Assembly (NCBI GenBank): GCA_019747655.1
Contig: JAIEQO010000847.1
Span: 1-32,166, forward strand
DNA length: 32,166 nucleotides
Reading direction: 5' to 3'
DNA from: Gemmataceae bacterium
Lineage (GTDB): Bacteria; Planctomycetota; Planctomycetia; Gemmatales; Gemmataceae
Part shown: positions 16,895-26,011 of the stretch, in pieces
Layout: each line of letters begins with the position of its first letter
How positions within the stretch are numbered: the stretch's first letter is position 1
Notes under the pieces: generated by a model
What the model was told of the DNA's origin: nothing
The model's input: the letters and a program-made list of their open reading frames with translations, nothing else
Database searches by the model: none
Program-made: the position numbers and the translations under genes

Positions 16895-19800
16895 TCACCT
16901 CCCCTCGACACCCCGCCAGAACTCGGCCGCCGGCTGGTCGTTGATCGTCTTGAGCGTCTTGAGCGCCCGCAGGACGGCCGCGTCCCGGTCGGCCCGGAAG
17001 GCGGCGAACTGGAGCGTGTCCAGCGGCATCCCCTTCAGCGGCGACAGGTCGGTGACGAGCGGCCCGGCGTGCAGGTACTCCAGCGGCAGTCCCTTTAGCG
17101 GGGACAGGTCGGCCGCCACCTCCGAGCTATACAGCCGCCTGAGCGTGGTCATCCCCGCGAGCGGCGACAGGTCCGTCACCTTCGTGTCGGCGATCGAGAG
17201 GATCCCGAGCGGCATGCCTTTCAACGGGGCCACGTCGGACACCCCGGAGCCGTTGCAGGCGAACTCGTGCAGCGGCATCCCCTTCAGCGGGGCCAGGTCG
17301 GTGACGGCCGGCCCGACGCTGAGGTGGGTGAGCGGCATCCCCTTGAGCGGCGTCAGGTCGGCCGCCGGCGTCCCGTCGAGGACCAGCCGGGTCAGCCGCA
17401 TCCCCCGCAGCGGGGCGAGGTCGGCCACCTTCGTGTACCCGCAGTCGAGTTCGGTCAATGGCATCCCCTTGAGCGGCGACAGGTCGTAGACGAGCGAGCT
17501 GCCGAGCCGGAGGGAGGTCAGCTTCATGCCGCGGAGCGGCGTCAGGTCGTAGACGTTGGAGTTGACGCAGCTCACGCTGGTCAGCGGCAAGCCCTTGAGC
17601 GGCGACAGGTCGCTCAGCCCGGTCTTGCCGGTCGCCCGGACCTTGACCGTGCCGTTCGCCTCCTCGACCAGTTGGCCCTTGAACGCGTCGCTGCCGGAAC
17701 AGGCGAGGGACCGCAGCCCGGGGAGGGCCCGGACCGGCGACAGGTCGAGGACGTGGTCGGCCGAGAACGCCAGCCCCCGCACCACGCCGTTCTCGACGGC
17801 GCTCTCGACCGCCCCGTCGAACCCGGGGTTCAGCTCCTGCAGGCGGCGGGCGACGTCCTTCACCTGCTCGACCGCCGGGAGCCCGGCGACGCCCTTCTCC
17901 CACGTCGCCGCGTCGGGGGCCGGCCGCACCCCCAGCCCGGCCTCCCGCCGGAACTCACCCCGGTCGTGGCGGGCCCAGAACTCCGCCGCCGGCCAGTGGT
18001 TCGGCTCCCCCGAGGGCTGGGGGTTGTAGTCGACGCCGACGGTCTTCAGGCTCTTCATGCCGCGGAGGACGTCCAGACCCCGGGCGATGTCCGCGGGGGT
18101 CAGGAGGACCTCTTCCAGCGGCATCCCCGCGAGCGGCCTCAGGTCCGTGACGCCGGTCCGGTAAATCAGCAGCCGCTTCAGCGGCATCCCCCGGAGCGGC
18201 GACAGGTCGGACACCGGGGTTTCAAAACAGACGAGGGCGGCGAGCGGCATCCCCCGGAGCGGCGACAGGTCGGACACCCCCGTCCGGTAGCACACCAGGG
18301 AGGTCAGCCTCAGGCCCGTGAGCGGGGACAGGTCGGACACCTTCGTCATGGTGATGTCCAGGCTTCTCAGCGACGCCATGCCCTTGAGCGGCGACAGGTC
18401 GGCCACCCCCGCGTCGGGGATGCTCAGGGACGTGAGCTTCACGTCCGCCAGCGGGGACAGGTCGGTCAGCCCCTGGCTGTCCACATGCAGGCGGGTCAGC
18501 TTCAGGCCCTTCAGCGGCGACAGGTCGGACAGCCGGTCGCCGGCGTCGCACTCGAAGGACTTCAGCCCCGGCAGGGCCCGCATCGGCGAGATGTCGGTGA
18601 CCGTGTCCTTGGCCTGCCCGTGTAGGGCCAGCTCCGTCACCACCCCGCCCTCGATCTTGTGAGTCACCCGCCCCCCGCCAGCCCCGAAAGCCGGGTTGAG
18701 GTCCTTGAGGCGGGCGGTGACGAGCTGCACCTGTTGTTCGGCGGACAGGCCGGCGACGACCCGCTCCCACGCCACCGCGTCGGCCGGGATCGGCTTCGGG
18801 GCAGTGCCGGCGGCCTTCGCGTCCGGCGGCTCCTGGCTGACCCGCACGACCCGCCGGCCGTTCCGCTCGACCGTCACCAGCTCCTGGCGGACGAGCTTGC
18901 CGCCCTTGGTGGCCTCGACCGTGTGCCGGCCGGCCTTCAGCCGGATCTCCTGGACCCCGGCCCCGGTGATGACCAAGTCCGACCCGTCGACCTTGACGCT
19001 CACCCCGGGGTCGTCGACCTCGACGACCAGCGTCCCCTCGGGGGACAGCAGCCGGATGACGGTGCCGCGGACGTTGGTGACGCCGGCCGCCTCGGAGAAC
19101 CCCAGGCCGCCGAGGAGGAGCAAGACCGCGGCGGCGAGGGCGGCCACCAACCGGCGGGACCGCGGGCCTCCGGCCCGCATGCGGGCCGGAGGCCCGCGGT
19201 CCACGGACGGATGTGCCGGCTCCCTGTCGGCGAGGTGCCGCGCGAGCAGGTCGGCCACCTCCCGGGCGGACGGGAACCGGTCGGCCGGGTCCTTGGCGTG
19301 TAGCTTGCCGATCAGGTCGCACAGCCACCCCGGCGTCTCGGGGGCGAGGTCCCGGACCGGCGGCGGGTCGTCCTCGGCCACCCGCCGCAGGACCGCCAGG
19401 GCGCCCTGGGCCCGGAACGGTGGCCGGCCGGTGGTCATGACGTACAGGACGCTCCCGAGGCTGAACAGGTCGGCCCGGTGGTCGACGTGCTCCCCCTTGG
19501 CCTGCTCCGGGGCCATGTACATCGGGGTCCCGGCGACCTGCCCGCTGTGGGTCAGGGTGGCGTCGTCGGCCGCCCGGGCCAGCCCGAAGTCGGTCAGCTT
19601 GACGTGCCCGCGGGGGCCGCTCTCGAGCAGCACGTTGGTCGGCTTCACGTCCCGGTGGACCAGGCCGTGCTCGTGGGCCGCGTCGAGCCCGTCGGCGAGC
19701 TGCCGGCCGACCCGGGCCACCTCGGCCGGGTCGAGCGGGCCGGCCTGGTCGAGCCGCTGCTGGAGCGTCTCCCCGGGGATGTACTCCATCACCAGGTACG

Positions 19801-20350
19801 GGAGCGGCAGCTCGCCGGCCTCGTACACCTGGACGACGTTCTCGTGCCGGACCCGGGCCGACGCCCGGGCCTCTCGGAGGAACCGCTTGCGGGCCGCCGG
19901 GGTGACCGCCAGGAGCGGGGCCAGCACCTTCACCGCCACCACCCGCTGGAGGGCCTCGTCGAACGCCCGGAAGACGACCCCGAACCCGCCCCGGCCGAGG
20001 ACCTGGAGGACCTCGTAGTGGCCGATCCGGCCGAGCGACCCCGGCCGCCCCGGCGGGGCCAGGAAGGCGAGCGGGTCGGGGGCCGGCTCGGGCCGCCCGG
20101 AGTCCCCGGCCGTCGGGTCCTCGTCCGGGTCCGGGGTCGGTACGAAGGCCCGGGTGGCGGCGTGGTCGGGGGCCGGCAGGGCGACGGCCGGGACGGCCAG
20201 GAAGTCGCCGGCCTGCTCGTGGGAGCGGAGCAGGGCCTCGACCCGCCCGCGGAGGGCCGCGTCCGCCCCGCACGCTCGGCGGAGGTGGCGGGCCCGGGCG
20301 GCCGGGTCGGGCAGGTCGATCGCCGCCAGGAAGAGGTCGCGCTCGGTCAT
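16895..20350 (-). CDS. Ser/Thr protein kinase with TM segment and C-terminal internalin-like leucine-rich repeat ectodomain
   Basis: YEVLQVLGRGGFGVVFRAFDEALQRVVAVKVL, HRDVKPTNVLL, DFGLARA, GTPMYMAPEQAKGEHVDHRADLFSLGSVLY; TM LVAALAAAVLLLLGGLGF; about 20 DLSPLKGMPLTxLxCxxTxV repeats. Start chosen at MTERDLFLAAI rather than the ORF-track start at 20401. Confidence 0.95.
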   Translation of the reverse strand: MTERDLFLAAIDLPDPAARARHLRRACGADAALRGRVEALLRSHEQAGDFLAVPAVALPAPDHAATRAFVPTPDPDEDPTAGDSGRPEPAPDPLAFLAPPGRPGSLGRIGHYEVLQVLGRGGFGVVFRAFDEALQRVVAVKVLAPLLAVTPAARKRFLREARASARVRHENVVQVYEAGELPLPYLVMEYIPGETLQQRLDQAGPLDPAEVARVGRQLADGLDAAHEHGLVHRDVKPTNVLLESGPRGHVKLTDFGLARAADDATLTHSGQVAGTPMYMAPEQAKGEHVDHRADLFSLGSVLYVMTTGRPPFRAQGALAVLRRVAEDDPPPVRDLAPETPGWLCDLIGKLHAKDPADRFPSAREVADLLARHLADREPAHPSVDRGPPARMRAGGPRSRRLVAALAAAVLLLLGGLGFSEAAGVTNVRGTVIRLLSPEGTLVVEVDDPGVSVKVDGSDLVITGAGVQEIRLKAGRHTVEATKGGKLVRQELVTVERNGRRVVRVSQEPPDAKAAGTAPKPIPADAVAWERVVAGLSAEQQVQLVTARLKDLNPAFGAGGGRVTHKIEGGVVTELALHGQAKDTVTDISPMRALPGLKSFECDAGDRLSDLSPLKGLKLTRLHVDSQGLTDLSPLADVKLTSLSIPDAGVADLSPLKGMASLRSLDITMTKVSDLSPLTGLRLTSLVCYRTGVSDLSPLRGMPLAALVCFETPVSDLSPLRGMPLKRLLIYRTGVTDLRPLAGMPLEEVLLTPADIARGLDVLRGMKSLKTVGVDYNPQPSGEPNHWPAAEFWARHDRGEFRREAGLGVRPAPDAATWEKGVAGLPAVEQVKDVARRLQELNPGFDGAVESAVENGVVRGLAFSADHVLDLSPVRALPGLRSLACSGSDAFKGQLVEEANGTVKVRATGKTGLSDLSPLKGLPLTSVSCVNSNVYDLTPLRGMKLTSLRLGSSLVYDLSPLKGMPLTELDCGYTKVADLAPLRGMRLTRLVLDGTPAADLTPLKGMPLTHLSVGPAVTDLAPLKGMPLHEFACNGSGVSDVAPLKGMPLGILSIADTKVTDLSPLAGMTTLRRLYSSEVAADLSPLKGLPLEYLHAGPLVTDLSPLKGMPLDTLQFAAFRADRDAAVLRALKTLKTINDQPAAEFWRGVEGR
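19157..19202. repeat. Perfect 46-nt palindrome inside the kinase coding sequence
   Basis: ggaccgcgggcctccggcccgcatgcgggccggaggcccgcggtcc equals its own reverse complement. Confidence 0.95.
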
Positions 20351-20434
20351 CGCGGCGGGTCTCGACGGGTGCCGGCGGGGCGGGGGATGACCAACCACCA
20401 ATGCGTCGTCGCGGCGGAATCACGCCAGAATTCG

Positions 20435-21022
20435 TCAGGCCCCCGGGTCGGCCCCGGCGGCGGTCAGCTCGCGGTGCAGCCAGGCCCGGGCGAACGCCCA
20501 CACCCGGTCCGCCGTCCGCGGCGACACGCCCAGGACTTCTGCCGCCTCCGGAACGGTCAGTCCGCCGAAGTGGCGGACCTCGACCAGCCGGGCGGCCAGG
20601 GGGTCCTCGGCCGCCAGCCGGGTCAGGGCCGCGTCCAGGGCGACGAGGTTGTTGAACCGCTCCGGGTCCGGGGTCGGGGCCGTGACCGGGACGGCATCCA
20701 GGCCGACCCGGCGGCGGTCCCCGCCGTGCTTCCCCCGCTTCTTCTTCCGGGCGGCGTCGACCAGGATGCGGCGCATGGCCTCGGCGGCGGCCGCGAAGAA
20801 GTGTCCGCGGCCGTCCCACCGGACCCCGTCGGCCGACCCGACCAACCGCAGGTAAGCCTCGTGGACCAGTGCGGTCGGCTGGAGGGTCTGGTCGGTCGGC
20901 TCGTCCGCCATCCGGGCGGCGGCGAGCTTCCGCAGCTCGTCGTAGACCAGAGGGAGCAGCTCGCCGGCCGCCTGCCGGTCGCCGGCCGCGGCCGCGTCGA
21001 GGAGGCGGGTGATGTCGGGCAT
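20435..21022 (-). CDS. ECF-type RNA polymerase sigma factor (TIGR02999/Sig-70_X6-like)
   Basis: MPDITRLLDAAAAGDRQAAGELLPLVYDELRKLAAARMADEPTDQTLQPTALVHEAYLRLVG...GHFFAAAAEAMRRILVDAARKKKRGKHGG...VRHFGGLTVPEAAEVLGVSPRTADRVWAFARAWLHREL. Confidence 0.95.
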   Translation of the reverse strand: MPDITRLLDAAAAGDRQAAGELLPLVYDELRKLAAARMADEPTDQTLQPTALVHEAYLRLVGSADGVRWDGRGHFFAAAAEAMRRILVDAARKKKRGKHGGDRRRVGLDAVPVTAPTPDPERFNNLVALDAALTRLAAEDPLAARLVEVRHFGGLTVPEAAEVLGVSPRTADRVWAFARAWLHRELTAAGADPGA

Positions 21023-21077
21023 CCCCGTCGAGTGTAACACCTTCTCGCGGCGGGACAACGGTAAAACCGCACACCGA

Positions 21078-21938
21078 TCACGACGCCCCCGGCCCGACCA
21101 TCCCCAGGTACGCGGTGCCGTGGTGCCGGACCTCGAAGAAGTCGGCGTTCTCGGCCGCCGGCTTGTACACCTCGAAGGTCCGCATCACCCCCAGGGTGGC
21201 GGCGCTCTCGAGCGCCCCGACGAAGGCGGTGGACCGGTCGAGGAAGTACGGCGACCGGGCCCACCGTTCCATCTGGGCCGCGGAGAGGAAGAAGCAGCCG
21301 GCATGGGGGTTCGTCGTGGTGCGGAACACGACCGGCCGGCCGAGCACCTCGGCGGATAGCTCGGCCTGGCCCGCCGGCGGCCGGAACCCGGCCGCGTAGT
21401 CCGCAGGGAGGTCGCCGTCGACGTACATCTTGTCCACGAGCGGGTGCGGGCCGGCCTCGAACCGGTTCGGTTGGAGCAGCCGGCCGTCGCCGAACCGGTT
21501 GCGGAACCAGTCGAGCTTCCGGAAGTGCCACGGATCGGTCATGACGATGTCGTCTTCCAGGTAGCAGTAGTAGTCGTACCCGCCGAGCCGGTCCCGCAGG
21601 ACGGCGTGGCACTCGTACCCGAGCAACGGCGGGTCGGCGTCGGTTGGGTGGTGTGCCCAGCCGGTGACGGCCGGGGGGAGGGAGCCGAGCAGGTGGTTCT
21701 CGCCGGCGGTGCAGACGACCACGTCGGCGGTCGCATCGCCGGGCATCCGGTGGGCCTGCCGGTCGGCGTGGGACAGGACGCACGCCCGCGGACAGGCCAC
21801 CTCCCGGATGGCCGTCAGGCAGGCGGCCAGCGCGTCGACCCGCGGCCGGGGGTCGCGGCCGACCGACCCGTGGGCCCGCCCGTCCGGGGCCGCCCCGACC
21901 GGCCGGAAGTAGTGCGGGATGACGAACAGCGCCTTCAT
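21078..21938 (-). CDS. Glycosyltransferase-like protein of unknown specificity
   Basis: MKALFVIPHYFRPVG... with YDYYCYLEDDIVMTDPWHFRKLDWFRNRFGDGRLLQPNRFE. Start inferred from ATGA overlap with the upstream gene; the 526-aa track ORF has a spurious N-terminal extension. Confidence 0.8.
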   Translation of the reverse strand: MKALFVIPHYFRPVGAAPDGRAHGSVGRDPRPRVDALAACLTAIREVACPRACVLSHADRQAHRMPGDATADVVVCTAGENHLLGSLPPAVTGWAHHPTDADPPLLGYECHAVLRDRLGGYDYYCYLEDDIVMTDPWHFRKLDWFRNRFGDGRLLQPNRFEAGPHPLVDKMYVDGDLPADYAAGFRPPAGQAELSAEVLGRPVVFRTTTNPHAGCFFLSAAQMERWARSPYFLDRSTAFVGALESAATLGVMRTFEVYKPAAENADFFEVRHHGTAYLGMVGPGAS

Positions 21939-23167
21939 CCGGTCGCCTGCGTTCGGACCTTGCGGACCGTCACCGCGTCCTGGTACAGGTGGAGCATCCG
22001 CGGCAGGCACGCCTCCAAACTGTAGCTCTCGCGGATCATGGCCGCGCCGTTCTGCCCCAGGTGCCGGTAGTCGGCCGGCCGGTCCAGGACCTGTTCGATC
22101 CGGTCGGCCATCGCCTCCACGTCGAAGAAGTCGGTCAAGAGGCCGTTCTCCCCGTCGCGGATCATCTCCCGCACCGGGGCCGTATCCGACGCGAGGACGG
22201 TCGCCCCGCACGCCAGGGCGTTCATCAGCGACCAGCTCAGCACGAACGGCACCGTCAGGTAGACGTGCAGGTCGGTGACGGCAAACAGGTCGGCCAGCTC
22301 GCCCGGCGGCAGGGTGCCGGTGAAGTGGAACCGGGACAGGTCGTACTCGTCCCGGGCCAATACCCACTCCTTGAACGACTGGTTGCCGGTGAACTCGGCG
22401 TCCCCGCCGTAGCAGACCCGGTCGTCGCCGACCACGACGAAATGCACGTCGGCCCGCCGCCGGCAGACGACGTTGGCCGCCCGCATGAAGAGGTCGAACC
22501 CGCGGATCGACTCCATCCCGCGGGAGACGTAGGAGACGAGCTTGACGCCGTCGGCGACAGCGAAGCGGCCGAACCGCCGGGGGCGGCCGGGCTGCGGCCG
22601 CCAGACGGCCGTGTCGACGCCGTCGAAGATCACCCGCACCTTCGGCCGGTACGTCCACGGCAGCCGGTCCCGCTGCCAGGCGGTCGGGCTATAGCCGAGG
22701 TCGCAGGCCTCCAAGTCGAGCAGGAGGACGGCGTTGCGGGCGTGGGCCCGGAGCCGGTTGGCCTCCGGGTTCGGGAACTCCGGGCGGTAGTCCATGTCCG
22801 CCCCGGAGGTGTGGTAGTAGTACTCGAAGTAGTTGACGATCGGGCAGTCGGTGAGTTCCCGCAGGTAGGCCGTGTTCAGGTAGCCGGAGTGGCCGACGAC
22901 GAGGTCCGGCCGCAGGTCCGGCCGGGCCTTCAGCGCGTCGAAGACCGCATGGCTGTGCCAGACGGCGCTCTCGAACGACCGGCTGCTGTAGTGGGTGGCC
23001 TCGGTCGCCCCGCCGCGGAGGGCGTACTGCACCCGCTCGACCCCGTCGTCGAAGCCGGGCGGCGCTTGAGACACGAACGTGCAGCGAAACCCGTGCGTCT
23101 TGGCCAGGTAACTGGCGATGTGGCCGAACTGGGCGGGAAATGTCTGGTGGATGAAGACGATGTTCAT
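21935..23167 (-). CDS. Glycosyltransferase family 4 protein (Glyco_trans_4_3 N-terminal type)
   Basis: MNIVFIHQTFPAQFGHIASYLAKTHGFRCTFVSQ...; C-terminal MNALACGATVLASDTAPVREMIRDGENGLLTDFFDVEAMADRI. Confidence 0.93.
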   Translation of the reverse strand: MNIVFIHQTFPAQFGHIASYLAKTHGFRCTFVSQAPPGFDDGVERVQYALRGGATEATHYSSRSFESAVWHSHAVFDALKARPDLRPDLVVGHSGYLNTAYLRELTDCPIVNYFEYYYHTSGADMDYRPEFPNPEANRLRAHARNAVLLLDLEACDLGYSPTAWQRDRLPWTYRPKVRVIFDGVDTAVWRPQPGRPRRFGRFAVADGVKLVSYVSRGMESIRGFDLFMRAANVVCRRRADVHFVVVGDDRVCYGGDAEFTGNQSFKEWVLARDEYDLSRFHFTGTLPPGELADLFAVTDLHVYLTVPFVLSWSLMNALACGATVLASDTAPVREMIRDGENGLLTDFFDVEAMADRIEQVLDRPADYRHLGQNGAAMIRESYSLEACLPRMLHLYQDAVTVRKVRTQATG

Positions 23168-23220
23168 GTCAGGTGGTGGACGGCGCGGCCGCCGGCGCCA
23201 AGTATTCGGTCGGGCGGCTT

Positions 23221-23345
23221 AGGCCGTGTGGGCGGCGGGGTGCCCGGCACACTGTAGCGGGGTCCTGGGCGGCCGGGGCGGCCCGGCGGGACCCTCGCGG
23301 GGCCGCTAAACGACCGGCCAGCCGCACCCACTGCCCACACGGCCT
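23221..23345. repeat. Intergenic element with 13-bp terminal inverted repeats (MITE/REP-like or structured RNA)
   Basis: aggccgtgtgggc ... gcccacacggcct, with inner gggtcc/ggaccc pairing. Confidence 0.6.
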
Positions 23346-23360
23346 CATTCTGCTCCCGAC

Positions 23361-24560
23361 CTACTTCCCGATCCGGTAGAGGTGCTTGTCGGTCCGGATG
23401 AACAGGCTCCCGCCGGAGATGGCTGGGGTGCCCAGCACCTCCTCGCCGAGGTCGTTGGTGGCCAGCGGCTCGAACGTCTCCTTGTCGGCCGGGAGCACCG
23501 TCGTGACGCCCTTCTCGCTGGTGACGTACACCTTCCCGTCGCCGGCCACCGGCGAGGCCGAGGCCGCTCCCTTGGTCCGCTCCTTGTAAAGCTGCTTGCC
23601 GGTCTTGGCGTCGGCCGCCGTCACGAACCCCTGGCCGTCGACCGTGAACACCTTGCCCATGTACACCAGCGGCGACGCCATCCCCGGCCGGGCGGTCCGG
23701 GCCGTCATCGCCGGCTTCTCCTCGGCCCCCTTCTCGCCGAGTTTGACCGCCGCCACCCCGCCGGCCGGGTAGTACAGGAAGCCGCCCGCGATCGACGCCG
23801 TCGGGATGTCGCCCTTGGCCTCCTTGTACACCCACCGCTGCTTGCCGGTCGCGGCGTCGTAGGCCGTCATCCCGCCCGGCCCGGCGAACAGCACCTCGGT
23901 GGTGCCCCCGGCCTCCCGGACCAGCGGCGTCACCCAGTTGATCGCCTTCGGCCGGTCGGCCTTCCAGACGTTCTTCCCGTACCGGGTGTCGACCGCCGCC
24001 AGGAACGACTCGCCGTCGTTGTCCATCGGGACGATCAGCCTGTCCCCGACCAGGACCGGCGACGCCGCCATCCCGACCTGGTTGGTGATGGTCGGGTAGT
24101 CGCCGACCAGCGACCGGTACCACCGCAGCGTCCCGTCGGCGTCGAACGCGGCCACGTCGCCGGAGGCGAACAGGGCGTACACCCCGGTCTCGTCGGCCAC
24201 CGGGGTCGGGGCGGCCATGCTGCTCATCGGGTGGCAACTCGTCGGCCCGGTGGCCAGGAGCTGCCGGTGCCACAGCTCCTTCCCGGTCGTGGCGTCGTAG
24301 GCCAGGACGTGGAGCTTGTCGTCCCGCTTACCCGACGCGCAGGTGACGTACACCCGGTTGCCGACCACCACCGGGCACGACACCCCGCGGGCCGGCAGGG
24401 CCGTCTTCCACTTGACCCCCTTGTCCTTGCCCCACTCGACCGGCAGGCCCTTCTCGTCCGACACCCCGGCCGCGTTCGGCCCCTTGAACTGGGCCCAGTC
24501 GGCGGCCGACAGCGGCAGCGAGAGGAGCGACAGCCCGACCGTCAGCATGAGCCGGTGCAT
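23361..24560 (-). CDS. Secreted PQQ-binding-like beta-propeller repeat protein
   Basis: MHRLMLTVGLSLLSLPLSAADWAQFKGPNAAGVSDEKGLPVEW... with repeated YDATTGKELWHRQ, YDAATGKQRWVYKE, ADAKTGKQLYKE blades. Start 24560 from signal peptide and TGATG overlap. Confidence 0.93.
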   Translation of the reverse strand: MHRLMLTVGLSLLSLPLSAADWAQFKGPNAAGVSDEKGLPVEWGKDKGVKWKTALPARGVSCPVVVGNRVYVTCASGKRDDKLHVLAYDATTGKELWHRQLLATGPTSCHPMSSMAAPTPVADETGVYALFASGDVAAFDADGTLRWYRSLVGDYPTITNQVGMAASPVLVGDRLIVPMDNDGESFLAAVDTRYGKNVWKADRPKAINWVTPLVREAGGTTEVLFAGPGGMTAYDAATGKQRWVYKEAKGDIPTASIAGGFLYYPAGGVAAVKLGEKGAEEKPAMTARTARPGMASPLVYMGKVFTVDGQGFVTAADAKTGKQLYKERTKGAASASPVAGDGKVYVTSEKGVTTVLPADKETFEPLATNDLGEEVLGTPAISGGSLFIRTDKHLYRIGK

Positions 24561-25765
24561 CAGTTGTCCTCCTTGCGGACGGTCGGGTTCGGGTTGAAGC
24601 CCAGCGGCACGGGCTTGCCGTCGGCGTCGAGCTGGGCCAGCCCCGGCAGCCGGCCGCCGGTCGGGTCGCACACCCGGGCGGCGAACTGCCACTTCTGGGC
24701 CCACGGCTGCTTCTGGTCGTTCTGGCAGACCTTCACCACGATCACGTTCGGCCCGGCCTTCAGCACCCCGGCCCCGACGTTGTAGTCGAGCTGCTCGCCG
24801 TGGTGGTATTCTTCCCGCTCGAACAGCTTCTTGCCGTTGAGGAAGATTTGCACCGCGTTCTGGGTCGTCACCCGGATCTCGGCCGGCGTCTCCTTCTCAA
24901 CCGTCACCACCGCCAGGGCGTAGGCGGCCGCGTCCTTGTGGACGCCGATCGCCTTCGTCAGGTCGACCGCCCCGATCTTGTCGGTGGTGGTGTGCGGCTT
25001 CCACGTCACCTCGGCATCGGCCTTCCCCTTGAAGGTCCCCTTCGGCTCGGTCAGCGTCTCCGGCGGGTGGCTCACGGTCAGGGCCTTCCCCTGCTCGCTC
25101 GGGAACGGCCCGACCAACTGCCAGCGGTTGATGAAGGCGTAGTGCTCGGTGACACTCACCGGCGACTTGTGGTCGTCCTCCAGCTTCTTGGCGATGGCGT
25201 CGACCTGGTCCTCGTCCCGGCTGGCCGCGAACAGCTTCAGCAGGCCGGCCTTGGCCGCCGCCGGGTCGGCCTTCTCCAGCTTGGCCAGCTCGGCGGCGAT
25301 TGCCTCCCGGCGGAGGTCCGGGCTCTTGTCGTTCAGGAACCCCGGCAGCAGCCGGCCTTTGGCGGCCGGGTCCTGTTTGCCGAGCAGGTCGAACGCCACC
25401 CGCCGGGCCGACGGGGCGTTCTTCGTGTCCTTGGTGAACGCCTCCAGCTTGCCGGCCGGGAGCGGCCGGCCGGCCTTGCCCTCGGCCTCGGCGATCGCCA
25501 CCACCGCCGCCCGCAGCCAGTTCCCGGCCCGCGGGTCGGCGTCGTCGATGGCGGCCAGGGCCGGCATCAGGGCCTCGCCCCCGGCCCCGACCAGGGCCCT
25601 CCAGGCCGGGCCGGCGGTCTCGTTGTTCGTCCCCTCCCGGCCGACGCCCTTGAGGGCGGCGATCGCCCGGTCCACGTCGCGGTCGGCCGCCGGCAGCGGG
25701 GCGGCCAGAACCAGCGCGGCGAGCGCGGCCCACCATTTCGCCTGGAACCGTCGGGTCATCCGCAT
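24560..25765 (-). CDS. Secreted protein with HEAT-like helical N-terminal region and C-terminal carbohydrate-binding-like beta domain
   Basis: MRMTRRFQAKWWAALAALVLAAPLPAADRDVDRAIAALKGVG... alpha-helical repeats, then TTQNAVQIFLNGKKLFEREEYHHGEQLDYNVGAGVLKAGPNVIVVKV. Exact start uncertain (25759, 25765 or 25795). Confidence 0.85.
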   Translation of the reverse strand: MRMTRRFQAKWWAALAALVLAAPLPAADRDVDRAIAALKGVGREGTNNETAGPAWRALVGAGGEALMPALAAIDDADPRAGNWLRAAVVAIAEAEGKAGRPLPAGKLEAFTKDTKNAPSARRVAFDLLGKQDPAAKGRLLPGFLNDKSPDLRREAIAAELAKLEKADPAAAKAGLLKLFAASRDEDQVDAIAKKLEDDHKSPVSVTEHYAFINRWQLVGPFPSEQGKALTVSHPPETLTEPKGTFKGKADAEVTWKPHTTTDKIGAVDLTKAIGVHKDAAAYALAVVTVEKETPAEIRVTTQNAVQIFLNGKKLFEREEYHHGEQLDYNVGAGVLKAGPNVIVVKVCQNDQKQPWAQKWQFAARVCDPTGGRLPGLAQLDADGKPVPLGFNPNPTVRKEDN

Positions 25766-26011
25766 CCCCTTCACACTCACGGTCGGGTCGAGCATGGCAG
25801 CTACTCCCCCCTCCCCCCGCACGAGTCGGCAACCATTGCCGACGTAGTCGCTGACAGGATCACATGTTGCGTCATCCGGGCGGCTTTACCATCCTGCCGT
25901 GACCGGTCACGGGTGATGACCGAACTCGTTCCCCAGACAGGGCTTCGATTAGGTCTCGTCCGTTGCCGTCCCCTGTCACGGTCGTCACCCTCGGGTCCGA
26001 ACCACCCACCG

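Noticed and set aside
18222-21074. 950-aa minus-strand ORF
   Set aside because: Out-of-frame shadow spanning the kinase and sigma genes, both of which have strong domain matches in other frames.
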